A DNA stretch of 64,000 nt from NCBI RefSeq assembly GCF_030683065.1, contig NZ_JAUXMX010000061.1, positions 1-64,000 of the forward strand, given 5' to 3'. The notes below the pieces were generated by a model. The model saw only the letters and a list, made by a program, of their open reading frames with translations. It was not told the DNA's origin and made no database searches. Position numbers and translations under genes: made by a program. This stretch comes from Pseudomonas sp. (GTDB taxonomy: Bacteria; Pseudomonadota; Gammaproteobacteria; Pseudomonadales; Pseudomonadaceae). Shown in pieces: positions 8,182 through 16,097 of the stretch (position 1 is its first letter; every line of letters begins with the position of its first letter).

Positions 8182-9231
8182 ATGAATAGTTTGTTACTGC
8201 ACTGCCGTCCCGGTTTTGAGAACGAGGTGTGTGCGGAGATCGCCGAGCATGCCGCGCGCCTGGATGTGGCGGGTTACGCTAAGGCTAAACCGAGTACGGC
8301 TTGCGCCGAATTTATCTGCACTGAGCCGCAAGGGGCTGAGCGCTTGATGCGTGGTGTGCGTTTCAGTCAGCTGATTTTCCCGCGGCAATGGGCGCGTGGC
8401 GTGTTTATCAATCTGCCAGAGCTGGACCGCATCAGCGTGTTGCTATCCCATCTGGCGGACTTGCCGGCCTTTGGCAGCCTGTGGCTGGAAGTGCTGGACA
8501 CCAACGATGGCAAGGAGCTGTCGAATTTCTGCAAGAAGTTCGAGGCGCCACTGCGCAATGCCCTGACCAAGGCCGGCAAACTGGTAGAGGACGCGCAGAA
8601 GCCGCGTTTGCTGCTGACGTTCAAGAGCGGTCGTGAGGTGTTCGTCGGGCTGGCGGAAGCGAATAATTCGGCAATTTGGCCGATGGGCATTCCGCGCTTG
8701 AAGTTCCCGCGCGAGGCGCCGAGTCGTTCGACCCTCAAGCTGGAAGAAGCCTGGCATACCTTCATTCCGCGCGAACAGTGGGACGAACGCCTATCGGGCG
8801 AGATGACCGGCGTCGACCTTGGCGCCGCGCCGGGCGGTTGGACCTATCAACTGGTTAAGCGCGGTATGTTAGTGACCGCCATCGATAACGGGCCTATGGC
8901 CGAAAGCCTCATGGAAACCGGCCTGGTGCAGCACCTGATGGTCGATGGTTTTACCTACAAGCCGCGCCAGCCGGTTGACTGGATGGTCTGCGATATTGTC
9001 GAAAAACCCGCGCGCAGCGCCGCCTTGCTGGAAACCTGGATCGGCGAAGGCCTTTGCCGCGAGGCAGTGGTCAATCTGAAGCTGCCGATGAAGCAACGTT
9101 ACGCCGAAGTGCGACGCCTGCTGCAACGTATGGAGGATGGCTTTGCTGAGCGCAAGATCAAGGTGTCAATTGCCTGCAAACAGCTTTATCACGATCGCGA
9201 GGAAGTGACCTGCCATTTGCGGCGGTTGTAG
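8182..9231 (+). CDS. rlmM: 23S rRNA (cytidine-2'-O)-methyltransferase RlmM
   Basis: RlmM 2'-O-methylates C2498 in the peptidyl-transferase loop of 23S rRNA using S-adenosylmethionine. The 349-residue protein has an N-terminal THUMP-like substrate domain and a C-terminal Rossmann methyltransferase domain. Motif I reads GVDLGAAPGGWTYQL (about 213–227), followed by VTAIDNGPM, the catalytic aspartate region WMVCDIVEKP, and VVNLKLPMKQRY with the catalytic lysine. ATG 8182 was chosen because GAGGAGATCACCG places a ribosome site just before it. It appears to be a single-gene unit. Confidence 0.94.
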   Translation: MNSLLLHCRPGFENEVCAEIAEHAARLDVAGYAKAKPSTACAEFICTEPQGAERLMRGVRFSQLIFPRQWARGVFINLPELDRISVLLSHLADLPAFGSLWLEVLDTNDGKELSNFCKKFEAPLRNALTKAGKLVEDAQKPRLLLTFKSGREVFVGLAEANNSAIWPMGIPRLKFPREAPSRSTLKLEEAWHTFIPREQWDERLSGEMTGVDLGAAPGGWTYQLVKRGMLVTAIDNGPMAESLMETGLVQHLMVDGFTYKPRQPVDWMVCDIVEKPARSAALLETWIGEGLCREAVVNLKLPMKQRYAEVRRLLQRMEDGFAERKIKVSIACKQLYHDREEVTCHLRRL

Positions 9232-9394
9232 GCGCGGGAAGAGGCTCAGTCGCATGCCCGCGATGATTGTGCAACGCCCGGTTTCGCGGGTATGGCCCGC
9301 ACCTTCAGCGTGGGTGAAATCCATAAGCGGTATCAACGCGGATCCCTGATTTCATCCGCCTCACCAGGGCGGTGTAGGGGGATGATGCCTTTTT

Positions 9395-9419
9395 CATCCA
9401 CCACTGCTATTGGTGGATG
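9395..9419. repeat. Hairpin, likely fragment of a dispersed palindromic repeat
   Basis: CATCCACCA (9395–9403) pairs perfectly with TGGTGGATG (9411–9419) over a 7-base loop. The surrounding GTGTAGGGGGATGATG…GGATGGGCAAAGCG resembles the CGTAGGGTGG… palindromes found in the liu cluster of this window. It lies between rlmM and a convergent small gene and could serve as a shared transcript end. Confidence 0.5.
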
Positions 9420-9476
9420 GGCAAAGCGTTAGCTACGCCCCCTGATCCCGCAGACCTTGCCCATGGTCTCAATGTC

Positions 9477-9656
9477 TCAAGGTCCACTGGGCTGCTGTTG
9501 CCTGACCCAATAGCTTTGCTTGTGCCCGCGCGCCTCGAATTGCCGGGCCAGGGCTTCGGCAGCGATACGGGTCAGGTCGGCGCGCACCACGAATTGGTTG
9601 CCGTTATCGTCCATGCGCATCAAGCACCAATTCCGCGGTTTGCTGGGTGCTGACAT
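9477..9656 (-). CDS. Small conserved hypothetical protein (SPOR-like tail)
   Basis: This is a 59-residue basic protein starting MSAPSKPRNWCLMRMDDNGN, with QFVVRADLTRIAAEALARQFEARGHKQSYWV behind it. The pattern 'MDDNGNxFVV…L…A…LA…FEARGHKQxYWV' is one I recall in short pseudomonad proteins of unknown function. The aromatic and basic end looks like half of a SPOR fold, but that is only an impression. The frame continues upstream, yet this ATG fits the conserved start. It converges on rlmM and is divergent from tusA. There is no signal peptide or membrane segment. Confidence 0.6.
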   Translation of the reverse strand: MSAPSKPRNWCLMRMDDNGNQFVVRADLTRIAAEALARQFEARGHKQSYWVRQQQPSGP

Positions 9657-9821
9657 ACTTGCAGCCTGCGCTGTAGTCCCTCGGTTCACTAAAGACTAGC
9701 TCGGCGCAAGCACTGGCGCCTTCTATCCGCGACAGTTCTGGCTCGCTCGGGCCATATGCGCGGCGGGTGGTTTGAGGGGCTGCTTTGCGCGACAATAATG
9801 GCCTATTTCTGGAGCCCGCTG

Positions 9822-10073
9822 ATGCCTTTGCAATCCGATGTCACTCTCGATGACACCCTCGACGCCAGTGGGCTGAACTGCCCGGAGCCGGTGATGATGC
9901 TGCACAACAAGGTGCGCGACCTACCGGCTGGCGGCTTGCTGAAGGTGATCGCCACCGATCCCTCGACCCGGCGCGACATTCCAAAATTCTGCGTGTTTCT
10001 CGGCCATGAACTGCTCGAGCAGGGCGAAGAAGATGGCACCTATCTGTACTTGATCCGCAAGAAAGTTGACTGA
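9822..10073 (+). CDS. tusA: Sulfur carrier protein TusA
   Basis: TusA accepts persulfide sulfur from a cysteine desulfurase and passes it on for 2-thiouridine synthesis in tRNA and related sulfur transfers in the cytoplasm. The 83-residue product has the family signature LDASGLNCPEPVMMLHNKVR, with the sulfur-carrying Cys in the CPEP motif. It also has STRRDIPKFCVFLGHELL, where the second Cys lies. I placed the start at ATG 9822, with GGAG about nine bases upstream. An upstream in-frame ATG at 9798 would add eight residues without family support. It is followed three bases later by the cyclotransferase remnant, so the two were probably one operon. Confidence 0.92.
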   Translation: MPLQSDVTLDDTLDASGLNCPEPVMMLHNKVRDLPAGGLLKVIATDPSTRRDIPKFCVFLGHELLEQGEEDGTYLYLIRKKVD

Positions 10074-10076
10074 GGT

Positions 10077-10532
10077 ATGGGTTGGTACTTCGCTTACGGC
10101 TCCAACATGAACCCTGCGCGCATGCAGGGGCGCGGCCTGCAAGTGAGCGAGGCCTTGCCTGGGCATTTGTCCGGGTATGCGCTGTGCTTCAACAAGCGTG
10201 CAGTGGATCGTGCTCCGGGCCGCGCCTACGCCAATATTCGCTATGAGCGCGATGGTGTCGTGGAGGGCGTGCTCTATCGGCTGGCAGGATTGGACGAGAT
10301 CACCAAGCTCGATCCTTTTGAGGGAACGCCAATCTATTACAGCCGTGAGCGACTGCCGATTGTCACTGCCCATGGCTAGCAGCCTGCTTGGGTATATATC
10401 GCCAATCCGGCGTTTCGTCAGGATGGCTTGTTGCCTAGCGCCGATTACCTGGCGCACCTGCTGCAAGGCCGCGCATTCCTGTCTGAGTCCTATTGGTCGG
10501 CGTTGGCTGCCTGGCCATCCCACCCGGACTGA
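10077..10532 (+). pseudogene. Gamma-glutamylcyclotransferase-like gene interrupted by TAG
   Basis: The frame opens MGWYFAYGSNMNPARM, the signature of the GGCT/AIG2-like family, and includes GVLYRLAGLDEITKLDPFEG…YYSRERLPIV, where the glutamate of the EG…YY segment is the expected acid/base residue. After HG a TAG (10377–10379) stops it at 100 residues. Beyond the stop the same frame continues QPAWVYIANPAFRQDGLLPSADYLAHLLQG… to a TGA at 10530–10532, which completes a normal-length protein of about 151 residues. A single sense-to-TAG change therefore inactivated it recently, unless this is a sequencing error. Its end overlaps the convergent DUF3080 gene by 43 bp. Confidence 0.8.
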
Positions 10533-11575
10533 CCCGGAGCCAAGCCACAGCTCTTCAGGCTGTCCTGCCAGGCGCGTACATGCCGATTAGTGGCTGCTTG
10601 AAAATCAACCCACAGGGATTGCTCGGGGCCCGCTAGGTTCAGCAGGTAGTTGCGCGTGGCCGCTGGTACTTCGGCGGCGGCGCTGAGTTGGCGCAGGCTG
10701 CTGCTCCAGGTCTGGCCGCGTTGGTGTACTTGGGCCAGATAAGGTTGCAAGCCGCCAGCATAAAATTTGACGAAGATATTCTGCAGAATGCGGCCGTTTG
10801 GCGTCGCTTGCCCTAGCGGGCAAATCGGCCGTTGCTGCTGGCGGACCTCGAGCAGGCGACTGCCTTCATTGAGTGTATGGGTCAGGCTGGCCAGGCTGCT
10901 GATCAGTTGACCGCCCTGGGGGCTGGTATGCAGGGCGAAGAACAACGGGTCGAGCTCATCAGTTGCCGGTGGCAGGGTTTGCGGCAGGGCATTGGCCATG
11001 GCGGCCAATTGTGCAAGAGCAGCGAGGGCTGCATCGTCCTCGCTGGGGGCTGTAGGCAGTGCCTGATCGGCAAAGCGCAAGTAGCGCTCGACTTCCTGGC
11101 TGGCGTTCAGGGCATTCCAGAAAACGCTAGGCAACTGTGTGCGCTTCTCCAGGGCCAGTCGACTGAGCGAGGCGTGCAGGTCGGGGTCTTGCCCAGCGGC
11201 CAGATACGGTAAGCAGGCGTCGATGGTACGTAACAGATCGCCTTCATACCCCAGGCGGCTGCTGGGAACCAGCTGTTTGCCCAGGCTGCTGTTGCGCTGG
11301 CTGATTTGCTGCTGCAGGGCGGGGCAGAGGCGGACATCAAGCACTAGGTCGAGCAAGCCGATGCGGACTTCGGGGATATCCACCACACGCTCTCGGCGCG
11401 GCGGCAAGCGATAACGGGTCAGCAGGGCCTTGTCGAAGGCGACGACATCATCATCACCTCCGACGGCATTATTCAGACGCTGCAGGTAGTCTGCCTGCAG
11501 GGCCATGCCGTCATCGGCCGGTTGGCACGCAGCAAGGCTGAACAGGCTGAGCAGGATAAGGGTTCTGGCTTTCAT
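10490..11575 (-). CDS. DUF3080 family lipoprotein
   Basis: This 361-residue protein begins with a lipoprotein signal peptide, MKARTLILLSLFSLAAC, with the lipobox cysteine at position 17, so it should be a lipid-anchored periplasmic protein. The rest matches the layout of the DUF3080 family (mostly helical, conserved SSRLGYEGDLLRTIDACLPYL and FFALHTSPQGGQLI segments). Function is unknown. It overlaps the upstream MATE pump by ATGA, so the two are translated from one message. Its tail overlaps the broken cyclotransferase gene on the other strand. Confidence 0.85.
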   Translation of the reverse strand: MKARTLILLSLFSLAACQPADDGMALQADYLQRLNNAVGGDDDVVAFDKALLTRYRLPPRRERVVDIPEVRIGLLDLVLDVRLCPALQQQISQRNSSLGKQLVPSSRLGYEGDLLRTIDACLPYLAAGQDPDLHASLSRLALEKRTQLPSVFWNALNASQEVERYLRFADQALPTAPSEDDAALAALAQLAAMANALPQTLPPATDELDPLFFALHTSPQGGQLISSLASLTHTLNEGSRLLEVRQQQRPICPLGQATPNGRILQNIFVKFYAGGLQPYLAQVHQRGQTWSSSLRQLSAAAEVPAATRNYLLNLAGPEQSLWVDFQAATNRHVRAWQDSLKSCGLAPGQSGWDGQAANADQ

Positions 11576-12963
11576 GGCGTTATCTTAACTGCTCGAATGC
11601 GCTTGCGCGCGCTGCCTGCGAGACGAATTGCCAGCATGACGGCGGCGCAGGTCAGGCCGACGATCAAGCCTTGCCAGAGGCCGCTCGGGCCGCTCGGCTC
11701 GCCGAGCAGGCTAGACAGGCCGAGGGCGTACCCCACAGGCAGGCCGATGCCCCAGTAAGCGAACAGGGTCAGCAACATGGTGATACGGGTGTCCTGGTAA
11801 CCACGTAGAGCGCCGGCAGCCGTGACCTGGATCGCATCGGAGAATTGGAACAGCGCGGCATACACGATCAACCCGGAGGCCAGGGCGATTACCGTCGGGT
11901 CGGCGGTGTAGATCTGCGCGATCTGCTCGCGCAATAGCAGCATCAAGCTGGCGGATAGGCAGGCATAGCCTAGCGCCGTCGCCATGCTCACGCCGGCAGC
12001 GAAACGAGCCTCGCGCGGTTGGCCGCGCCCGAGCATCTGGCCGACGCGCACCGTGGCAGCCATGCCGAGGGAGTAGGGGATCATGAACACCAGCGAGCTG
12101 AAATTCAGCGCAATCTGATGACCGGCCACCACGCTGGCTCCCAGGCCGCCGATTAGCAGGGCAATCACCGCGAAGATGCTCGATTCGGCAAATACTGCGA
12201 TACCGATCGGTAAGCCAATTGCCAGAAGGCGCTTGATCACAGGCCATTCTGGCCAGTCAAACCGGCTGAACAGCTGACTCGGTTTGTAGAAGGGCGCCCA
12301 CTTTACCCACCAGAACATGCCCAGCAGCATGAAACTCATCACCAGTGCGGTGGCCCAGCCACAGCCGACACCACCCATGGCCGGCAGGCCGAACTTACCG
12401 TAGATGAAGACGTAGTTGGCGGGAATATTTAGCAGCAGCCCGCATAGCCCCAGCACCATGCTTGGCCGAGTATGGCCGAGGCCGTCACTGAAGCAGCGCA
12501 ATACATGGTACAGCGCCACTGCAGGGAAGCCGCACGCCACTGCGCGCAGGTAACCCATTGAGGGCTCGATCAGGCTCGGCTCGATATTCATTAACTGCAG
12601 GACGATTTCGGCATTCCACAGCAGGACTGCAGCGCCACCGCCGACCGCCAGTGCCAACCACAAGGCCTGGCGCACTACCGGACCGATTTCGGCTTGCTGT
12701 CCGGCCCCGAAGCGCTGCGCAACCTTGGGTGTAGTGGCCAGCAGGATGCCGGTCATCAGTAGAAATACCGGCACCCAGATCGAGTTGCCCAGCGCCACCG
12801 CTGCAAGGTCATGGGAGCTGACACGTCCAGCCATCAGCGTATCGACAAAGCCCATGGCGGTATGCGCCAGCTGGGCGATGATGATCGGCGTGGCGAGAAC
12901 CATCAGGGTGCGCAACTCGGTGCGTACGCGCTGCAGGCGCGATACGGCTGGCATAGGGGTCAT
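11572..12963 (-). CDS. MATE family multidrug/Na+ efflux transporter (NorM-like)
   Basis: This 463-residue inner-membrane protein has about 12 hydrophobic segments arranged as two halves, typical of MATE antiporters. They export cationic drugs in exchange for Na+ or H+. N-terminal family features are visible in LATPIIIAQLAHTAMGFVDTLMAG and LGNSIWVPVFLLMTGILLATTP. The second half repeats the pattern in LPIGIAVFAESSIFAVIALLIGGLGA. Two starts are possible, ATG 12963 or ATG 12954. Pseudomonads call the closest relatives NorM/PmpM, but I cannot tell which paralogue this is. It heads a two-gene operon with the DUF3080 lipoprotein and is divergent from pdxB. Confidence 0.9.
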   Translation of the reverse strand: MTPMPAVSRLQRVRTELRTLMVLATPIIIAQLAHTAMGFVDTLMAGRVSSHDLAAVALGNSIWVPVFLLMTGILLATTPKVAQRFGAGQQAEIGPVVRQALWLALAVGGGAAVLLWNAEIVLQLMNIEPSLIEPSMGYLRAVACGFPAVALYHVLRCFSDGLGHTRPSMVLGLCGLLLNIPANYVFIYGKFGLPAMGGVGCGWATALVMSFMLLGMFWWVKWAPFYKPSQLFSRFDWPEWPVIKRLLAIGLPIGIAVFAESSIFAVIALLIGGLGASVVAGHQIALNFSSLVFMIPYSLGMAATVRVGQMLGRGQPREARFAAGVSMATALGYACLSASLMLLLREQIAQIYTADPTVIALASGLIVYAALFQFSDAIQVTAAGALRGYQDTRITMLLTLFAYWGIGLPVGYALGLSSLLGEPSGPSGLWQGLIVGLTCAAVMLAIRLAGSARKRIRAVKITP

Positions 12964-13099
12964 CCGTTGGATCTCTGAGAAAACAGTGCAGTCTACGCGC
13001 TGACGCTTCGGTCAGGAACTCGTTTTGCAGTGGCGCAGTGCGAGGGCGACGACAGTGGCAAGCTGCCTTAGAATGACGACCCGACGTATGGAGCCAATC

Positions 13100-14242
13100 A
13101 TGCAAATAGTCGCTGACGAGAACATCCCCCTGCTCGATGAGTTTTTCGCTGGATTCGGCGAGATTCGTCGCTTACCTGGTCGCGGTATCGATGCGGCGGC
13201 TGTGGCCGATGCCGAACTGTTACTGGTACGTTCGGTGACCCGTGTTGACAGTGCACTGCTTGAAGGCAGTGCGGTGCGGTTTGTCGGTACCTGCACGATC
13301 GGCACAGACCATCTGGATCTTGATTATTTCGCCCGGGCAGGCATCGCCTGGGCCAGCGCGCCAGGTTGCAATGCGCGTGGTGTGGTCGATTATGTGCTCG
13401 GCAGCCTGCTGCTGTTGGCTGAGCAGCAGGGCGTTGAGCTGGCCTCGCGCACCTTCGGGGTGGTCGGTGCAGGTGAGGTGGGCGGGCGTTTGGTCGAGGT
13501 ATTACGTGGGCTGGGTTGGCGGGTGTTGGTGTGTGATCCGCCGCGGCTGCTCATCGAGGGTGGCGACTTCGTCAGTCTGGAGCAGGTGATCGCTGAGTGC
13601 GATGTGGTCAGCCTGCACACACCCCTTGAAAGGGACGGCGCGCAGCCCACCCATCACCTGCTCGATGCACGGCGCCTGGCCCAACTCAAGCAGGGTACCT
13701 GGCTGATCAATGCCAGTCGTGGCGCGGTGGTGGATAACCTGGCGCTGCGCGAGGTGCTCAAACAGCGCGGTGATCTGCAGGTGGTGCTGGATGTTTGGGA
13801 GGGCGAGCCGCAGGTCGATGTCGAGCTGGCCAGCTTGTGCCGTATTGCCACGCCGCATATCGCCGGCTACAGCCTCGATGGCAAGCTGCGTGGTACGGCG
13901 CAGATCTATGCGGCGGTTTGCGCGCATCTCGGCTCTACGCCGACGGTTAGTCTGGATCAGTTGATGCCGCGGCCCTGGCTTGCTGAGTTGAACCTGGATG
14001 CCGGTGCCAATCTGGATTGGGCGCTGGCGACTGTGTGTCGCGCGGTCTATGACCCGCGGCGCGACGATGCGGATTTTCGCCGCAGCCTGCACGGCGACAA
14101 GGCAAATCAGCGCGCGACCTTTGATGCGCTGCGCAAGTATTACCCGATGCGCCGCGAGATCGATGGGTTGAGTGTAAAACTGCAAGGCGATGCGCCGCAG
14201 CTGGCACAGATGATCAAGGCGCTGGGTGCGACAGTGCGCTGA
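13100..14242 (+). CDS. pdxB: Erythronate-4-phosphate dehydrogenase
   Basis: PdxB oxidises 4-phospho-D-erythronate in the DXP-dependent branch of pyridoxal 5'-phosphate synthesis. The 380-residue product has the D-2-hydroxyacid dehydrogenase fold: MQIVADENIPLLDEFF at the start, the nucleotide motif FGVVGAGEVGGRLVEVL, the catalytic Arg/Glu region LINASRGAVVDN and LDVWEGEPQVD, and the catalytic histidine in ATPHIAGYSLDGK. The C-terminal dimerisation extension specific to PdxB (YDPRRDDADFRRSL … YYPMRREIDGL) is present. ATG 13100 fits family length and has a GGAG just upstream. Longer in-frame starts are not supported. Confidence 0.95.
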   Translation: MQIVADENIPLLDEFFAGFGEIRRLPGRGIDAAAVADAELLLVRSVTRVDSALLEGSAVRFVGTCTIGTDHLDLDYFARAGIAWASAPGCNARGVVDYVLGSLLLLAEQQGVELASRTFGVVGAGEVGGRLVEVLRGLGWRVLVCDPPRLLIEGGDFVSLEQVIAECDVVSLHTPLERDGAQPTHHLLDARRLAQLKQGTWLINASRGAVVDNLALREVLKQRGDLQVVLDVWEGEPQVDVELASLCRIATPHIAGYSLDGKLRGTAQIYAAVCAHLGSTPTVSLDQLMPRPWLAELNLDAGANLDWALATVCRAVYDPRRDDADFRRSLHGDKANQRATFDALRKYYPMRREIDGLSVKLQGDAPQLAQMIKALGATVR

Positions 14243-14641
14243 TAGGTGGAGGCGACAGTGTGTAGCCGGGGGGCAGGGCAACATGGCCCGGTCAACCGTG
14301 GTGGCTATCCGGCACGCTCGAGTGTTTTTACAACGCCCGGCAGGTGTGCAGGATCATGCCCTCAGTTATCGGGATCTTCTGGCCTTTTTCGCTGGTGATT
14401 GCCCAGTCTGCCTGCTGTTGCGCGTGCAATGGAACCCTCGCGGGGGAGCAGGGTTTTGCTGCTGCGGGCTTATGAGCCGGGGGTGTGCGCAGTCCAATAG
14501 AGTCGGATGCACACGCTCAGGCAGTTCGAGCGACGGTGCGCCGTCACAAATACAGTTCACACGTGACGCACTTGTCACTGTGCCGAAAAATCTGTGGGCT
14601 GACATGCTCCTTGGAGCGATTCGAGGTTCAACGAGGTATTT
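14243..14641. other. Intergenic, no gene seen
   Basis: About 400 bp between pdxB and the ATP-NAD kinase-like gene. Short frames occur on both strands but none has family similarity or a ribosome site. The promoter of the downstream gene is presumably here, though I see no clear −10/−35 pair. Confidence 0.5.
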
Positions 14642-15757
14642 ATGTCGCGGTTCCATCTGGGCTTGATCATCAATCCCCTCGCAGGCCTTGGTGGTCCGGC
14701 GGGACTCAAGGGCAGTGATGGCGTGGCCGAACAGGCCCTGGCGTTGGGCAGCCAACCGCTGGCGGCAGAGCGAACGCGCACGGCACTGGAACGCTTGCAA
14801 GCTGTGCAGGAACGCCTTGAGTTTCTGACCTTTCCCGGGCCGATGGGCGCCGATCTGCTGGCCGAAATGGGCTTCAGGTACCGAGTGCTCGGCGACTTGA
14901 GCGACCGGCTGAGCAATGCGGCGGATACTCGCAAGGCTGTCGAGCAATTGCAGGATGCCGGTGTGGCGCTGATTCTATTCTCCGGCGGCGACGGCACCGC
15001 TCGGGATATCTGCGCGGTGGTCCGAGAAGGACAGCCGGTGCTGGGTATTCCGGCCGGAGTAAAGATCCAGTCCGGGGTCTATGCCGTCAGCCCACGCGCC
15101 GCTGGCGAACTGACCGCGCGGCTGATCGAGGGCGGACTGGTACGACTGGCCAGTGGCGAGGTGCGCGATATCGATGAAAGCGCCTTGCGTGAAGGCAGGG
15201 TCACTGCGCGCTGGTATGGCGAACTGACCGTGCCGCAAGAGGGCGGTTACATGCAGCAGGTCAAGCAGGGCGGGGTGGAGTCCGAAGAACTGGTGCTCAG
15301 CGACCTGGCCGACTGGCTGCAGGATAGCTGGGAAGCAAATGTTCGGTATATCTTCGGCCCCGGTTCGACCCTGCACGGCCTGGCGCAGAACCTTGGGCTG
15401 GAAACCAGCTTGCTGGGTGTCGATGTGATCGAGAACGGTCAGGTGATCGCTCTCGATGTCAGCGAGGTGCAGCTATTCGAGTTGGTGGCCGAGCATCCGG
15501 CGCGGCTCTTGGTCACCGCAATCGGTGGCCAGGGCCATATCATCGGCCGTGGCAACCAGCAGATCAGTCCGCGCGTATTGCGCGCCGTGGGTCTGGAGCA
15601 TCTGCGGGTGGTGGCCACCAAGCGCAAGCTCGGTACCCTGCAAGGCCGGCCCTTGCTGGTCGACAGCGGTGATGTAGAGTTGGACGATGCCTTCCCCGAT
15701 GTGGTGCGGGTGTGGGCGGGCTACAAGGAAGAACTGCTCTATCCCGTGGGGAGGTGA
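14642..15757 (+). CDS. ATP-NAD kinase family protein (AcoX-like)
   Basis: This 371-residue protein has the NAD-kinase/diacylglycerol-kinase-type nucleotide motif FSGGDGTARDI (about 114–124), preceded by GLIINPLAGLGGPAGLKGSDG at the N-terminus and followed by LGIPAGVKIQSGVYAVSP. That order defines the ATP-NAD kinase-like family, which includes AcoX of acetoin operons. The physiological substrate is not established for this subgroup, and housekeeping NAD kinase (nadK/ppnK) is a different, shorter protein. It stands alone with long spacers on both sides. The start is ATG with GAGG about nine bases before it. Confidence 0.85.
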   Translation: MSRFHLGLIINPLAGLGGPAGLKGSDGVAEQALALGSQPLAAERTRTALERLQAVQERLEFLTFPGPMGADLLAEMGFRYRVLGDLSDRLSNAADTRKAVEQLQDAGVALILFSGGDGTARDICAVVREGQPVLGIPAGVKIQSGVYAVSPRAAGELTARLIEGGLVRLASGEVRDIDESALREGRVTARWYGELTVPQEGGYMQQVKQGGVESEELVLSDLADWLQDSWEANVRYIFGPGSTLHGLAQNLGLETSLLGVDVIENGQVIALDVSEVQLFELVAEHPARLLVTAIGGQGHIIGRGNQQISPRVLRAVGLEHLRVVATKRKLGTLQGRPLLVDSGDVELDDAFPDVVRVWAGYKEELLYPVGR

Positions 15758-16097
15758 TGGTCAGGGTCGCCTGGTCTCAGGATTGTGAGTGGCGCGGCTA
15801 TCGTTGGGCTGTGTCGTCGTTATTTACCCGTCAATATACGGCTGCAATCCGCTAGCGTTTCTGCAGGCGCTGAATATCCCCGGATTTCATTCGAGTCAGC
15901 AAAAAGCTGCGTTCCTGGCTTAAGTGAGCAGCACAGGAGCTCATCTGGCGTTCTTTGCATGATTAAGTGGGTCATCCGCTTGAGGTGCTTGATCTGCCAC
16001 GGATGAGCCCCCACCTAATTGAGGTGCACACTGCCTCGCAGCGCTAATTGCGACATTCCCTATCACCCTCAAGGCTTACGCCGAGCAGCGAGTAACC
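15758..16097. other. Intergenic, no gene seen
   Basis: About 340 bp between the ATP-NAD kinase-like gene and the ABC exporter. No reading frame with family similarity, no RNA gene and no strong palindrome was found. Confidence 0.5.

Noticed and set aside
7947..8189. Frame with a hydrophobic N-terminus between acnA and rlmM
   Set aside because: No ribosome site, overlaps the rlmM start, and the C-terminal part is random basic sequence.
10377..10379. TAG in the cyclotransferase gene as a recoded amino acid
   Set aside because: TAG recoding is not known in pseudomonads, and TAG ends other intact genes here normally.
14226..14947. Frames on both strands across the pdxB–ATP-NAD kinase gap
   Set aside because: None resembles a protein family and the minus-strand one runs through the kinase-like gene.
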